Position numbers and translations under genes: made by a program. The notes below the pieces were generated by a model. It searched no databases. It was not told the origin of the DNA and saw only the letters and a program-made list of their open reading frames with translations. A DNA stretch of 64,000 nt from Halopenitus malekzadehii (GTDB taxonomy: Archaea; Halobacteriota; Halobacteria; Halobacteriales; Haloferacaceae). Below are positions 36,259-44,661 of this stretch, piece by piece. The stretch lies in the NCBI RefSeq assembly GCF_900108505.1, contig NZ_FNWU01000001.1, positions 62,001-126,000 on the forward strand, given 5' to 3'. Within the stretch, counting starts at the first letter, position 1, and each line of letters starts with the position of its first letter.

Positions 36259-37047
36259 ATGGCACAGCCAGTCCTGTTGACGGGCGCGGGAGGACGGGTC
36301 GGACAGGCCATCCTCCGGGGGATCGGCGACGAGCACGACTGGCGACTGCTCGACCGGGAACCGCTCGCCGCCGACCGGATACCCGACCGCGTCGCCGACG
36401 CCGACCTGTACGTCGCCGACGTCACCGATATGGACGCGCTCCGGGACGCGATGGAGGACGTCGAGGCGGTGGTCCATCTCGCCGGTGACCCCCGGACTGA
36501 CGCCTCCTGGGAGAGCGTGCTCCGGAACAACATCGACGGGACCCAGACGGTCTTCGAGGCCGCCGTCGACGCCGGCGTCGATCGGATCGCCTACGCCTCC
36601 TCGAACCACGCCGTCGGTCACTACGAGACCGACGAGCGCACGCCCGGGATGTACCGAACCGACGACGACTACCGGCTGGATGGGACGGAGTTCCCCCGCC
36701 CCTCGAACCTCTACGGCGTCTCGAAGGCGACCGGCGAGCTGCTCGGTCGGTATTACCACGACGAGTACGGGATCGACGTCGTCTGCGTCCGGATCGGGAA
36801 CCTGACCCGGAGCCACCCGCCCCGCGAGTACGAGCGCGGCCAGGCGATGTGGCTCTCCCACCGCGACTGTGCGCACCTGTTCGATCGCTGTCTCCGCGCC
36901 GACTACGACTTCGAGATCGTCTACGGGATCTCCGACAACGACCGCAAGTACTACTCGATCGATCGCGCCCGCGAGGTCCTCGGGTACAATCCACGGGACA
37001 ACTCGGCACAGTACACCTTCGAGGGCGATCCGCGGGACGACGTGTAA
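36259..37047 (+). CDS. azf: NAD-dependent glucose-6-phosphate dehydrogenase, Azf-like extended SDR
   Basis: The 262-aa short-chain dehydrogenase has the N-terminal NAD motif LLTGAGGRVG (GxxGxxG), Asp after strand 2 (LLDREPL, favouring NAD over NADP), an ASSNHAVGHY active-site Ser segment and the YGVSK catalytic Tyr/Lys pair. It belongs to the uronate dehydrogenase group that includes haloarchaeal Azf, the archaeal zwischenferment; its length is the same as I recall for that enzyme. It would oxidise glucose-6-phosphate to start the oxidative pentose phosphate route. Uronate dehydrogenase is the alternative. Confidence 0.82.
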   Translation: MAQPVLLTGAGGRVGQAILRGIGDEHDWRLLDREPLAADRIPDRVADADLYVADVTDMDALRDAMEDVEAVVHLAGDPRTDASWESVLRNNIDGTQTVFEAAVDAGVDRIAYASSNHAVGHYETDERTPGMYRTDDDYRLDGTEFPRPSNLYGVSKATGELLGRYYHDEYGIDVVCVRIGNLTRSHPPREYERGQAMWLSHRDCAHLFDRCLRADYDFEIVYGISDNDRKYYSIDRAREVLGYNPRDNSAQYTFEGDPRDDV

Positions 37048-37048
37048 A

Positions 37049-37267
37049 CTACCCTCCCCTACTCCCTCGGGCGTAATCGACCTTGTAGGTCTGTCCGAAC
37101 GCTTCGACGGAGTATTCGAGTTGGGTGTTTTGGGGAATCTGCCAGTCGAGAAGTTCCAAGAAATCACGGAGGACGGCGGCTTTCGTGTTGGCTTCGTCCA
37201 TCTGTGGGGAAGAGTCGAGAACGGCGTCAGATCGTTTGACGTACTTCCTCACTGCGCCCGTATTCAT
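37049..37267 (-). pseudogene. Truncated HsdR-N-like restriction protein fragment
   Basis: The 72-codon frame MNTGAVRKYVKRSDAVLDSS resembles the N-terminal domain of haloarchaeal type I restriction HsdR-like proteins (KAAVLRDFLELLDW, EYSVEAFGQTYKVDYA). Homology stops at KVDYA, where the family continues with its nuclease core, and the last six residues (RGSRGG) are filler before a stop. Codon use (TCT, AAA, TTC-rich) and lower GC differ from neighbours. The TATA-like TTTGATAAGC lies about 25 bases upstream, so the stub may still be transcribed. It looks like what remains after an insertion or deletion. Confidence 0.7.
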
Positions 37268-37462
37268 CCTGTTCCGTCACGTCACGGCGACGGCTTATCA
37301 AACCCCACGAACGAACGCCGAGAGGAAGAAGTCACTTGTGGTACTACGCTCACATCTTCAGCGGAAGCAATACAAGCCGAAGGACGGCGTCTAAGTCGGC
37401 CGGGACTACTGGTCGGAAGTCCTCCCACCGGGCGACCGAGGCGCGGTTGGCGCCTCGATCCG
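37268..37462. other. Scar region next to the HsdR fragment
   Basis: These 195 bases separate the truncated gene from the DUF5806 gene. They include AT-richer DNA (AATACAAGC, TTATCAAACC) unlike the core genome. I suspect leftover mobile-element sequence, but no inverted repeats, transposase fragment or RNA structure could be confirmed. Confidence 0.4.
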
Positions 37463-38179
37463 TCACTCCTCCGCGTTGGCCTCGTGCACGTGGCCGCACT
37501 CGGGACACCGGATTTCCTCGCCGCGGATCCGCTGGCTCGACTCACGAACCTCGCGCATCACGCTGGAGATTCGCTCCTCCGCCTCCAGCTCGTCCTCGAC
37601 GGCGAGATCGACGCCCTCGACCTCCATCAGGAACTTGGCGATTTCGGTCACCTCGTACATCATCTCGTCGAGGTCCTCGGCGGTGAAGAAGCCACACATC
37701 GCTCCGTAGAGGAACGTCGCGCCCGCCTTCGTCACCTTCCCCTCGAAGGAGTGGCGCGCCTGGTTGACCGCCTGCGGCGTGTAGGTGTCGGTCATGAAGG
37801 GGACCAGTTCCGGGAGGTTCTCACCGATCTTCGTCATCTCGACGCCCGTCTCGGTCCGGAAGTCGGCGCACAGCCGCGCGATCGCCCACTCGCGGGCGGT
37901 GATGTAGGTCCGGTCGCGGAGGAACTCGTTGACTCGCTCGTACTGTGCGCCGTCCATCTTCGTGAACCGCTCGTACTTTTGAACGTCCTCGGGGACGTCG
38001 GCCTCGGCCGGTTCCGATTCTCCCGCTTCGGTCGAGACCGGGTCACTGGTCGCGTTCGCTTCGGCGGCGTCGCCGTCGACCGCCTCGGTCCCGGATCCCT
38101 CGGTCGTCCCGGCTTCGCGTTCGTCGATCGACGCAGCGCCGTCAACCGATTCCGACGCCGGATCCTGATCCTCGCTCAT
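37463..38179 (-). CDS. Haloarchaeal DUF5806-like protein with C-terminal zinc finger
   Basis: The protein has 238 residues. The first 75 are acidic and disordered (Glu, Ala, Asp), the middle (QKYERFTKMDGAQYERVNEF to KFLMEVEGVDL) is a helical conserved domain, and the C-terminus ends with a CPECGH zinc-ribbon half-site. I believe this is the DUF5806 family; function unknown. ATG 38179 (MSEDQDP) is chosen over an upstream GTG at 38206. A regulator or a nucleic acid binding role is possible. Confidence 0.75.
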   Translation of the reverse strand: MSEDQDPASESVDGAASIDEREAGTTEGSGTEAVDGDAAEANATSDPVSTEAGESEPAEADVPEDVQKYERFTKMDGAQYERVNEFLRDRTYITAREWAIARLCADFRTETGVEMTKIGENLPELVPFMTDTYTPQAVNQARHSFEGKVTKAGATFLYGAMCGFFTAEDLDEMMYEVTEIAKFLMEVEGVDLAVEDELEAEERISSVMREVRESSQRIRGEEIRCPECGHVHEANAEE

Positions 38180-38273
38180 ACCGTGGGTAACCCGACCGGC
38201 GGCCAAAAGCGTTCCCCGTCGATCGTCAGGTCCCTGGTCGAAAGCGGCGTCAACGGGACCGATCCCGCGACCC

Positions 38274-39488
38274 TCACTCCGCGACCGATGTGGGTCGGGA
38301 CTCGGTTCGGAGCGTCCGCAGCGTCGTCACGACGATCGCGCCGGCGACGGCCACGGCGGCGCCCAGCACCAACACCAGTCCGACCGTTTCGAGGAGGGCG
38401 ATCCCCAGTAACCCGCCGAGTTCGCCGATCGCGACCGCGACCGAGCCGGCAAGGAGCATTCCGCCGAAGTACACCGTGATGCCCTCGGAATCGACGACCG
38501 CGGTCGCCGCCGAACCGATCCGGGCGCCGAGCGCGCTGCCGAACAGCAGCGGCACGACGATCCCGAGATCGACCCCGCCGCTTTGTCCGTAGAGGTAGCT
38601 GCCGATCCCGCCCGAGAAGACGATCTCGAAGAGGTCGGTGCCGACCGCGACCGGCACGGGCGCGCCGATCGCGTAGATCATCGCGGGCATCCGGATGAAC
38701 CCGCCGCCGACGCCGAGCAGCCCCGAGAGGAGCCCGGTCGCGAAGGCGACGGCCGTGATCACCCACACGGAGACGCGAACGTCGCCGCGGAGAGTGACCA
38801 TCGGCGGGATCCGGACCGTCTCCTGGATCCGTTTCGCGATCGCCGGCGGGGTGTGGTTCGAGAGGTCGGCGTCCTCGTCGGATCCGCCGTGACCGTGGCC
38901 GCCCGCCCCCGAGCTCTCGTCGGCGTCTCCGTCGGCCTCCTCGTCAGCGTCCCCGTCGTCGGAGAGTGCATCCCGGGTGACCATCGCGCCGATCCCACCG
39001 AGCAGCAGGACGTAGATGACGTTGATAACGCCGCCGGCAAGGCCGATGTCCTGGAGGTAGAAGACCGTCATCCGGCCGACCTCGATGCCGATCGTCGTGC
39101 CGACGATCATCAACCCGCCCAGCTTGTAGTCGACCTGCCCGAGGTCGTGGTGTTTCAGGGTGGCGATCACCGCGGTTCCGAAGACGAAGGCCATTCCGCT
39201 GCCGACCGCCACGCTGGGCTGGTAGCCGAACAGCAACAGCGCGGGCGTCACGAGGAAGGACCCGCCCATTCCGAAGAAGCCGAAGAGGATCCCGACGACG
39301 AGTCCGAACCCGACGAACAGCGCCGCCATCTCCGGGCCCGTCCCGAACACGGAGAACCCGTCGACGCCGCCGACGCCGCCGAAGCCACTACCAATGAGGC
39401 CGACGCTCCCGAGGAGATCGACGAGGCCCCCACCGATCGAACGTCCGACGCCCGTCGCCGGGATCTCACTCGCTGCCAACGCCGTCAC
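38274..39488 (-). CDS. TauE/SafE-family sulfite/anion exporter
   Basis: The 404-aa membrane protein has two TauE repeats, each with the family Gly-rich signature (GFFGMGGSFLVTPALLL and GLLGVGGGFIRMPAMIY). A cytoplasmic acidic/His-Gly loop with DDGDADEEADGDADES and GGHGHGG lies between the halves. Members move sulfite, sulfoacetate or related anions. GTG at 39488 is the likely start; it overlaps the end of the small gene upstream by 23 bases. Placed beside sulfur genes, it fits removal of sulfite made from persulfide oxidation. Confidence 0.85.
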   Translation of the reverse strand: MTALAASEIPATGVGRSIGGGLVDLLGSVGLIGSGFGGVGGVDGFSVFGTGPEMAALFVGFGLVVGILFGFFGMGGSFLVTPALLLFGYQPSVAVGSGMAFVFGTAVIATLKHHDLGQVDYKLGGLMIVGTTIGIEVGRMTVFYLQDIGLAGGVINVIYVLLLGGIGAMVTRDALSDDGDADEEADGDADESSGAGGHGHGGSDEDADLSNHTPPAIAKRIQETVRIPPMVTLRGDVRVSVWVITAVAFATGLLSGLLGVGGGFIRMPAMIYAIGAPVPVAVGTDLFEIVFSGGIGSYLYGQSGGVDLGIVVPLLFGSALGARIGSAATAVVDSEGITVYFGGMLLAGSVAVAIGELGGLLGIALLETVGLVLVLGAAVAVAGAIVVTTLRTLRTESRPTSVAE

Positions 39489-39633
39489 CCCCAACCAACG
39501 CGTTCAGGATCGCCGGTCCCACGAGTCGTTCGAGCCCTGCGTACCCGACGTACAACACGATCGCTTCGAGCAGCACCGTCCCGATCAATCGTGCCGCCAC
39601 CGGGTCCCAGCTCGGAACCGTCAGTCCCGCCAT
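39466..39633 (-). CDS. Small single-TM membrane protein (DUF7512-like)
   Basis: The 55-aa protein MAGLTVPSWDPVAARL continues with one hydrophobic helix (IGTVLLEAIVLYVGYAGLE). ATG 39633 has a clear Shine-Dalgarno GGAGG about 12 bases upstream. A GTG at 39702 in the same frame would be leaderless relative to a minus-strand TATA (39724-39729), so both starts must be considered. Proteins of this kind accompany TauE genes in haloarchaea and may be an accessory subunit. Confidence 0.75.
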   Translation of the reverse strand: MAGLTVPSWDPVAARLIGTVLLEAIVLYVGYAGLERLVGPAILNALVGGDGVGSE

Positions 39634-39702
39634 CGTCGTCGATCCTCCGTTCGTCGATTCGACCGTCGGCCGGTCGTTCGAAATTTGCACATTTCTGCTC
39701 AC

Positions 39703-40042
39703 TCGATCGTACCGCTTACGGGGATATAACGGTTGTGGGTCTATAGTACAATACTATATCTCCGTAACTCCTCCCCCACCATCGATAACTTATGCATACG
39801 TTATGGTCCCGATCGGCACGGGATAATGGCTGCGTGGTCATAGTCAACGGATCACCTTCGACGGATCACCTTTGATGGAGCACCTTGTCGGCTGGCGTCT
39901 GCTTTCAGGCGGACGGCGGCGATCGGTCACGGGAACGACGACTGGGCGAACGCGATGCAACCGATCGGCGAGAAGGGAACGGAAACGGCGGGAGCCGAGT
40001 CGACCTCGGCGGGCGTCCGGTGGCGATCGGGTTCGGCTCGGG
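39703..40042. other. Intergenic region between the TauE pair and trxA
   Basis: This interval of 340 bases lies between divergent promoter signals of the DUF7512/TauE operon (39720-39760) and the stop of trxA. Beyond those promoter elements I see no gene or RNA structure. The trailing 200 bases are GC-rich with no convincing ORF. Confidence 0.55.
39743..39757 (-). promoter_or_regulatory. ATAGTA-CAA-TACTAT palindrome, candidate sulfur-regulon operator
   Basis: A perfect 6+3+6 palindrome lies upstream of the DUF7512/TauE pair, near its TATA box. On the minus strand it reads TATAGTATTGTACTAT, sharing the TATTGT core with other promoters of this island. Confidence 0.5.
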
Positions 40043-40405
40043 TTAGGCGGTGTGGCGGTCGATCAGCGCCCGGAGCTGGTCTTCGGGCTGGGCGCCAACG
40101 ACCTCCTCGACCTGCTCGCCGTCGGCGAACAGGACGAGCGTCGGGACGCCGCGAACGCCGTAGGCGCTCGCGAGCGCCTGGTTCTCGTCGACGTCGACCT
40201 TCGCGACCGTGGCGTCGGTTTCGGCCGCAAGCGTCTTGACGACCGGTTCGAGCATCTTGCAGGGGCCACACCACTCGGCGTGAAAGTCGACCAGGACGAC
40301 GCCGCCGTCGGCCACGATCCCGTCGAGCGCTTCCTGCCCGTTTACGTGGACCGGCTCGTCGCGGTTCATCCCGTTCGCATCGACCGATGAATTGGTTGCC
40401 ATCAT
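40043..40405 (-). CDS. trxA: Thioredoxin
   Basis: The protein has 120 residues with a short N-terminal extension, then the thioredoxin fold with active site W45-C-G-P-C49 in FHAEWCGPCK, the cis-Pro motif GVPTLVLF and the C-terminal helix. It reduces protein disulfides and can donate electrons to sulfur-handling enzymes. Two ATGs are adjacent at the start (40405 and 40402). Its promoter contains the same TATTGTG box as other genes of the sulfur island, suggesting common control. Confidence 0.95.
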   Translation of the reverse strand: MMATNSSVDANGMNRDEPVHVNGQEALDGIVADGGVVLVDFHAEWCGPCKMLEPVVKTLAAETDATVAKVDVDENQALASAYGVRGVPTLVLFADGEQVEEVVGAQPEDQLRALIDRHTA

Positions 40406-40736
40406 CGTTCGTTAGGCGTCGACGGTAGTTAAGAGTTTTGGGTGTATGGCACAATATAAGTGCGTCAGATATGTGGCGCCCGATACCGTAGCTACCGCCG
40501 CTCGTTGATCCGAACGTCACCGATTCGGTCGATCGACGCCGACACGATCCGAGACGATTCGGGGGCGATGCACGACGAGTCTGTGTGATGTGAGGGTTCG
40601 TACGTGGGACTCCGGAGCGCGCTGAGAACTCACTGCTGCACCGTGGTGAGTCGGCGAATCGGTGAACCCGGGTCGAGGTAGCCTTGCACGATCTACACAA
40701 GCCTTTTAAGCACTCGACGACAACACTCGAGTAACG
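40406..40736. other. Divergent intergenic region between trxA and the HTH regulator
   Basis: Apart from the trxA promoter box near 40450 and CCTTTTAAGC (40702-40710, about 30 bases before the HTH gene), which is its likely TATA, this 331-base region has no ORF or RNA I can support. TACACAA (40694-40700), the complement of TTGTGTA, adjoins that TATA box and could allow autoregulation. Confidence 0.55.
40449..40458 (-). promoter_or_regulatory. TATATTGTGC box upstream of trxA
   Basis: Read on the minus strand, TTATATTGTGCC lies about 45 bases before the trxA start. It combines a TATA-like core with the TTGTG word recurring in this island. Confidence 0.45.
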
Positions 40737-41138
40737 ATGCCAGACTCGATGTCGGAACAACTCCAGCAGGATATGGAGTGTGAGGGCCTGCTCGAGTGTT
40801 TCCACGGCCTCAAACAGCTCGATAGGGACTGCTTTCAGGCGCTCGTGCGCGCCGAGGAGCCCCTGACGGTCGACGAGATCGCCGAGGTCGTCGATCGGGA
40901 ACGATCGACCGCCTACCGCGCCGTCCAGCGGCTCCTCCAGACGGGATTCATCCGGAAGGACCAGGTCAACTACGACCAGGGCGGTTACTATCACGTCTAC
41001 TCGCCGACCGATCCCTCGAAGATCGCCGACAATATGCAGCGGTTGCTCAACGACTGGTACGCCAAGATGGGGCAGCTCATCCAGGAGTTCGAGACCAAGT
41101 ACGAATCGACCGACGCGACCGTCCCCGCCGAGAGCTAG
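40737..41138 (+). CDS. Winged-helix (TrmB/MarR-like) transcriptional regulator with Cys-rich N-terminus
   Basis: The 133-aa protein has a winged HTH: TVDEIAEVVDRERSTAYRAVQRLLQTGFIRK with a wing QGGYYHVYS and a C-terminal helix (NDWYAKMGQLIQEFETKY) likely for dimerisation. Three Cys (15, 21, 32) cluster before the HTH (ECEGLLECF and RDCFQ). In a gene island for sulfur relay such residues could sense persulfide or redox state, but this is inference. It is a good candidate for the factor binding the TATTGTG boxes. Confidence 0.82.
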   Translation: MPDSMSEQLQQDMECEGLLECFHGLKQLDRDCFQALVRAEEPLTVDEIAEVVDRERSTAYRAVQRLLQTGFIRKDQVNYDQGGYYHVYSPTDPSKIADNMQRLLNDWYAKMGQLIQEFETKYESTDATVPAES

Positions 41139-41373
41139 GTGATACGGTGGCGTGGGTGCAGTCGATCGGGTGGCCGTCCCCGATCACGTCCCGTTGGATA
41201 CATCTATATATAAATATTGTAAAATGCTCACAAGATTAATGTGTCCTCCGGCCACACTCGCACGTGATGAATGCGACGACGATTACGGAGACCCGCGTCG
41301 GATCGAGTGACGTCCCGTCGACGGCGGCACCGCCGATCGGGAGGACGACGCCCCGTATCCGGACGGTGTGGCG
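41139..41373. promoter_or_regulatory. AT-rich promoter of the aminotransferase gene
   Basis: CTATATATAAATATTGTAAAA (41203-41223) carries strong TATA words and the TATTGT core seen elsewhere in the island. It lies about 150 bases before ATG 41374, so the leader would be long unless a shorter transcript starts later. No small gene is evident between. Confidence 0.4.
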
Positions 41374-42489
41374 ATGACCCCGCGTGAGCTTCGCGCCGAC
41401 GTCCCGGCGCTTGCGGACGTCGACTACTTCAACTACGGGGCACACGGACCGAGCCCGCGATACGTCGTCGAGGCCGCCGACTCGTTCCTCGAGTCCTTCG
41501 AGTACGACGCGCCGGTCCGGGAGAACCCCTACCAGACCGCCGCGGAGGCGATCGACGACGTCCGGGAAACGGTCGCGTCCTTCGTCGGCGCGGCCCCCGA
41601 GGGGATCGCCCTTACCGAGAGCACGACCGCGGGGATCAACGCGATCGCGAACGCGATCGACTGGGAGCCTGGCGACGTGGTCGTCCGAACGGACCTCGAA
41701 CATCCGGCCGGGATCCTCCCGTGGGACCGGCTCAAACGGGAGGGGATCGAGGTTCGCGTCGTCCCGACGAGCGGCGGCCGGATCGATCGCGACGCGTTCG
41801 CCGAGGCCGTCGCGGACGCGCGGCTCGTCTGTTTCTCGGCGCTCACCTGGACTCACGGCACCTGGCTCCCCGTCGCAGAGCTGGTTGACATCGCCCGCGA
41901 GGCCGGGACGTTCACCCTCGTCGACGCGGTACAGGTCCCCGGACAGGCCCCGATGGACGTCACCGACTGGGGCGCTGACGCCGTCGCGGCGGCCGGGCAC
42001 AAGTGGCTGCTCGGCCTCTGGGGCGGCGGCTTCCTCCACGTCGACGGGGACGTCGTCGACGCTCTCCATCCCCGATCGCTGGGCTACCGCAGCGTCGAGA
42101 CGCCGACTGCGGACCCCTACGAGCTCGCGGCCGGGGCCCGCCGTTTCGAGGTCGGGACCGCGAACCCGGCCCCACACGTCGCACTCGGGGAGGCGATCAC
42201 GACGATCGAGTCGATCGGCGTCGACCGGATCCGGGACCGGATCCACGAACTCGCCGGGCGGCTTGCCGATGGCGTCCCCGAGGACCGTCTCCTGAGTCCG
42301 GCCGAGCCCGAATCCGGCCTCGTGACGATCGACGTCGATGACCCGGCCACGACGGTCGACCGGCTCGCGGACGAGGGGATCCGCCTCCGGGATCTCCCGT
42401 TCCCGGAAGCGGTCCGGGCCTCCGTGCACGCAGTCAACACCGAACGCGAGGTCGACCGATTGATCGACGCCCTCTCCGCGGAGTGGTGA
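41374..42489 (+). CDS. Class V aminotransferase (cysteine desulfurase / SufS-like)
   Basis: The 371-aa PLP enzyme of fold type I begins MTPRELRADVPALADVDYFNYGAHGPSP. TESTTAGINAIANAI is the phosphate-binding region and K210 in AAGHKWLLGLWG is the Schiff-base lysine; LVDAVQVPGQAP supplies the Asp for the PLP ring nitrogen. No conserved catalytic Cys loop of IscS type (xxSxCxS) is clear, so it may be a selenocysteine-lyase-like or isopenicillin-epimerase-like member rather than a proven desulfurase. The sulfur-gene neighbours nevertheless make a Cys-related substrate plausible. GTG 41368 is an alternative start. Confidence 0.8.
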   Translation: MTPRELRADVPALADVDYFNYGAHGPSPRYVVEAADSFLESFEYDAPVRENPYQTAAEAIDDVRETVASFVGAAPEGIALTESTTAGINAIANAIDWEPGDVVVRTDLEHPAGILPWDRLKREGIEVRVVPTSGGRIDRDAFAEAVADARLVCFSALTWTHGTWLPVAELVDIAREAGTFTLVDAVQVPGQAPMDVTDWGADAVAAAGHKWLLGLWGGGFLHVDGDVVDALHPRSLGYRSVETPTADPYELAAGARRFEVGTANPAPHVALGEAITTIESIGVDRIRDRIHELAGRLADGVPEDRLLSPAEPESGLVTIDVDDPATTVDRLADEGIRLRDLPFPEAVRASVHAVNTEREVDRLIDALSAEW

Positions 42490-42492
42490 CCG

Positions 42493-42843
42493 ATGGGTGC
42501 TCCCGACGCCGATGGCGCTCCCGTCTCCGATGGCGCTTCTGACTCTCACGCCGACGGCGACACCGATGGCGACCCCGGCACGGTTCGCGTCTGGCTCGTG
42601 GAGCGGACCTACTCGGACGACGAACAGAACATGGTCATCCTCGTGTATGCGACTCCCGACGGGACGCGATACTTCCGCAAGGAGCGCGCGCTGACGAGTT
42701 TCACCGACGTGCGCGACACGACCGCCGCGATCGAGGTCGAGCCCGGGAACCTCGGCGCCGTCGAGGACCCCGATCGTCGGGACCGGTATGCGACCGAAGC
42801 GTCCCGGATGTCCGCCGATCACGACCCGGACGACGTCGTGTGA
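42493..42843 (+). CDS. Haloarchaeal hypothetical protein (116 aa)
   Basis: The first 30 residues are acidic and low-complexity (Asp, Gly, Ala, Ser). The remainder predicts a compact alpha/beta fold: VRVWLVERTYSDDE, MVILVYATPDGTRYFRKERAL, then TAAIEVEPGNLGAVED. I do not recognise the family. Its ATG follows the aminotransferase stop after three bases, so the genes are probably co-transcribed, which is the only clue to function. Confidence 0.7.
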   Translation: MGAPDADGAPVSDGASDSHADGDTDGDPGTVRVWLVERTYSDDEQNMVILVYATPDGTRYFRKERALTSFTDVRDTTAAIEVEPGNLGAVEDPDRRDRYATEASRMSADHDPDDVV

Positions 42844-42882
42844 CGACCGGTGATCGACGATGGATGGTCGACGACCGACCGC

Positions 42883-43680
42883 CTAGATGATCGACAGCGG
42901 GAGCATCACGGCAACGCCGAGGAGCACTCCCGTCACGAGTTCGCGTTTCCCTCCGTTCGGCAGCGACTCGCCGATCGACAGCGCCTCCGGGATGAACTCG
43001 GAGAGGACCAGATAGATCATCGCGCCCGCCGCGAACCCGAACCCGTACGGGAGGAATTCGCGGGCGGTTCGAACGAACGCGAAGGCGATCACGGCGCCGA
43101 TCGGCTGCGGGAGACTCGAGAAGACTGCCCACCAGACCATCCGTGGGTTTGAGACGCCCATCGCCCGCAGCGGGATCGCGATCGCGGTCCCTTCGGGAAC
43201 GTTGTGGATGGAGATCGCGACGGTCATAAAGACCGCAAGCAGCGGGACCGTCAACCCGAGGATCTCGTATCCACCCTCAAGTCCGAGATCCGCAAAGGAG
43301 ACGCCAACGGCGATCCCCTCCGGGAAGCTGTGGACGGTCAACACGCCGAGGATCAACACGAGCTTCGTGAAGTCGGCCTGTTCGTACTCGCGGGGATCGA
43401 TCTCGACGTCGAGCAGCACCTCGTGGACCACCACGACGAGGGCGACGCCAGCGGCCATCCCGATCGCGATCTCGGTCGGGGTTCCCTCGGCGAGACCCTC
43501 CTCGATGAGGCCGAACAGCGACGCCGAGACCATAATCCCCGAGGCGAGCCCCCACAACACGACCGTCCATCGATCGCTGATCTCCTCGAAGACGAAGAAC
43601 GGAAGCGCGCCCAGACCGGTCGCAAGCGCCGTCACCAGGCCGGCAAGAAATACGACGACGAGATTCTCTAGAAGTGCCAT
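42883..43680 (-). CDS. ZIP-family divalent metal transporter
   Basis: The 265-aa membrane protein has eight predicted helices and the two ZIP metal motifs, TVHSFPEGIAVG and ISIHNVPEGTAIAI, containing the paired His/Glu binuclear site of the transport path. A His in VVVHEVLLD lies in the cytoplasmic loop region. ZIP proteins import Zn, Fe or Mn; the exact metal is unclear. In this island it may supply iron or zinc to metallo-beta-lactamase type enzymes, but that is only contextual. Confidence 0.92.
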   Translation of the reverse strand: MALLENLVVVFLAGLVTALATGLGALPFFVFEEISDRWTVVLWGLASGIMVSASLFGLIEEGLAEGTPTEIAIGMAAGVALVVVVHEVLLDVEIDPREYEQADFTKLVLILGVLTVHSFPEGIAVGVSFADLGLEGGYEILGLTVPLLAVFMTVAISIHNVPEGTAIAIPLRAMGVSNPRMVWWAVFSSLPQPIGAVIAFAFVRTAREFLPYGFGFAAGAMIYLVLSEFIPEALSIGESLPNGGKRELVTGVLLGVAVMLPLSII

Positions 43681-43736
43681 CGTTCCGTGGTTCGTGTACG
43701 TCGTTTAAAAGTTACGTCCCGAATGGGTCGGGCCGA

Positions 43737-44372
43737 TCACACGAGCAGCTGGACGTCGGATTCGGCCATGTGCTGCAGGGCCGTCGCGGCGCCGACGCCG
43801 ACGGTGACGCCGTCGTGGAAGTCGTCCTCGTCGTAGCCCATTAGGTCGATCGTCATCTGACACGCCTGGAGGTCGACACCCTGATCCAGCGAGAGCTCGA
43901 TGAGCTCGTCGATCGTCGCGGTGCCGTTGTCGTCGATCTTGTTCTCCATCATTCGCGTCGCCAGCCGGTCCATTCCGGGGAGGGCTGCGAGAGCGTTCGG
44001 CATCGGCATATTCGGATTGCCGATCGCCGAGAGTTTCAGGTCGTCCGATTTCTCCTCGTGGAGGATGTCGAGCCCCCAGAACGTGTGGAACACGACGACG
44101 TCCCAGCCGAAGGCGGCCGCCGTGCTCGCGAGGATGAGCGGGGGATAGGCCATGTCGAAACTCCCCTGGGTCGCCACGATCGTCAGCTTGGTCGTGCCGT
44201 CGTTGGCGTCGGCCTCGAGGCTCGCCACCGTATCCTCGAGTTCCGCGATGCGGTCGCGAAGCTCGGCCTCGGTCGGCTGCTCGTCGACCGCCCCCGATGC
44301 GTTCGCTGCTTCGGCATCGTCGGTCGCCTCCGCTGATCCGTCTGCCGCCGACGGTTCGGTATCCGTGCTCAT
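43737..44372 (-). CDS. DsrE/DsrF-like sulfur-carrier protein with coiled-coil N-terminus
   Basis: The protein has 211 residues. The first 60 are acidic, then a short coiled coil (LRDRIAELEDTVASLEAD) leads into a DsrE-like domain (KLTIVATQGSFDMAYPPLILASTA) with a conserved Cys in LQACQMTIDLMGY, the likely persulfide-bearing residue. The start codon overlaps the stop of tusA by one base (TGATG), so both are made from one mRNA. TusA-DsrE pairs pass sulfane sulfur between partners. The longer frame to 44813 runs through tusA and is a shadow. Confidence 0.88.
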   Translation of the reverse strand: MSTDTEPSAADGSAEATDDAEAANASGAVDEQPTEAELRDRIAELEDTVASLEADANDGTTKLTIVATQGSFDMAYPPLILASTAAAFGWDVVVFHTFWGLDILHEEKSDDLKLSAIGNPNMPMPNALAALPGMDRLATRMMENKIDDNGTATIDELIELSLDQGVDLQACQMTIDLMGYDEDDFHDGVTVGVGAATALQHMAESDVQLLV

Positions 44373-44617
44373 CACGCCGTCTTCCGCACGTAGTGTTTGT
44401 ACACGTCGCCCTCCTCGACCTGCTTGAGGAGCTCGACCCCCTCGGTTCCGGCCGCCCAGCCGTCGAGGTCGCTCATACTGCCGGCGTCGGTGGCCAGTAC
44501 CTCCAGGATATCGTCGACGTCGAGATCGTCGATCGCTCCCTTCGTCTTGATAACTGGCATCGGGCACGATGCGCCTTTCACGTCGAGCGTCTCCGTCACG
44601 TCGTTTACTGTGGTCAT
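44372..44617 (-). CDS. tusA: Sulfurtransferase TusA
   Basis: The 81-aa TusA/SirA domain protein has the persulfide Cys18 in the canonical C-P-M-P motif (KGASCPMPVIKTK) followed by KGAIDDLDVDDIL and a C-terminal strand VYKHYVRK. It accepts sulfane sulfur and hands it to partners, here most likely the DsrE-like protein co-transcribed behind it. ATG 44617 is chosen because the TusA core begins there; the upstream GTG at 44653 would include promoter DNA. Confidence 0.93.
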   Translation of the reverse strand: MTTVNDVTETLDVKGASCPMPVIKTKGAIDDLDVDDILEVLATDAGSMSDLDGWAAGTEGVELLKQVEEGDVYKHYVRKTA

Positions 44618-44650
44618 TGGATATGCACTCCGTTGTTGTATTGGAGCTAC

Positions 44651-44661
44651 CACACAATACC
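44651..44661 (-). promoter_or_regulatory. GGTATTGTGTG box before tusA
   Basis: On the minus strand GGTATTGTGTGG lies about 35-45 bases upstream of the tusA start. A second related word, TTGTGTATAG (44700-44709 region), lies further upstream, with TATAATT between them at about 44671. Confidence 0.5.
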
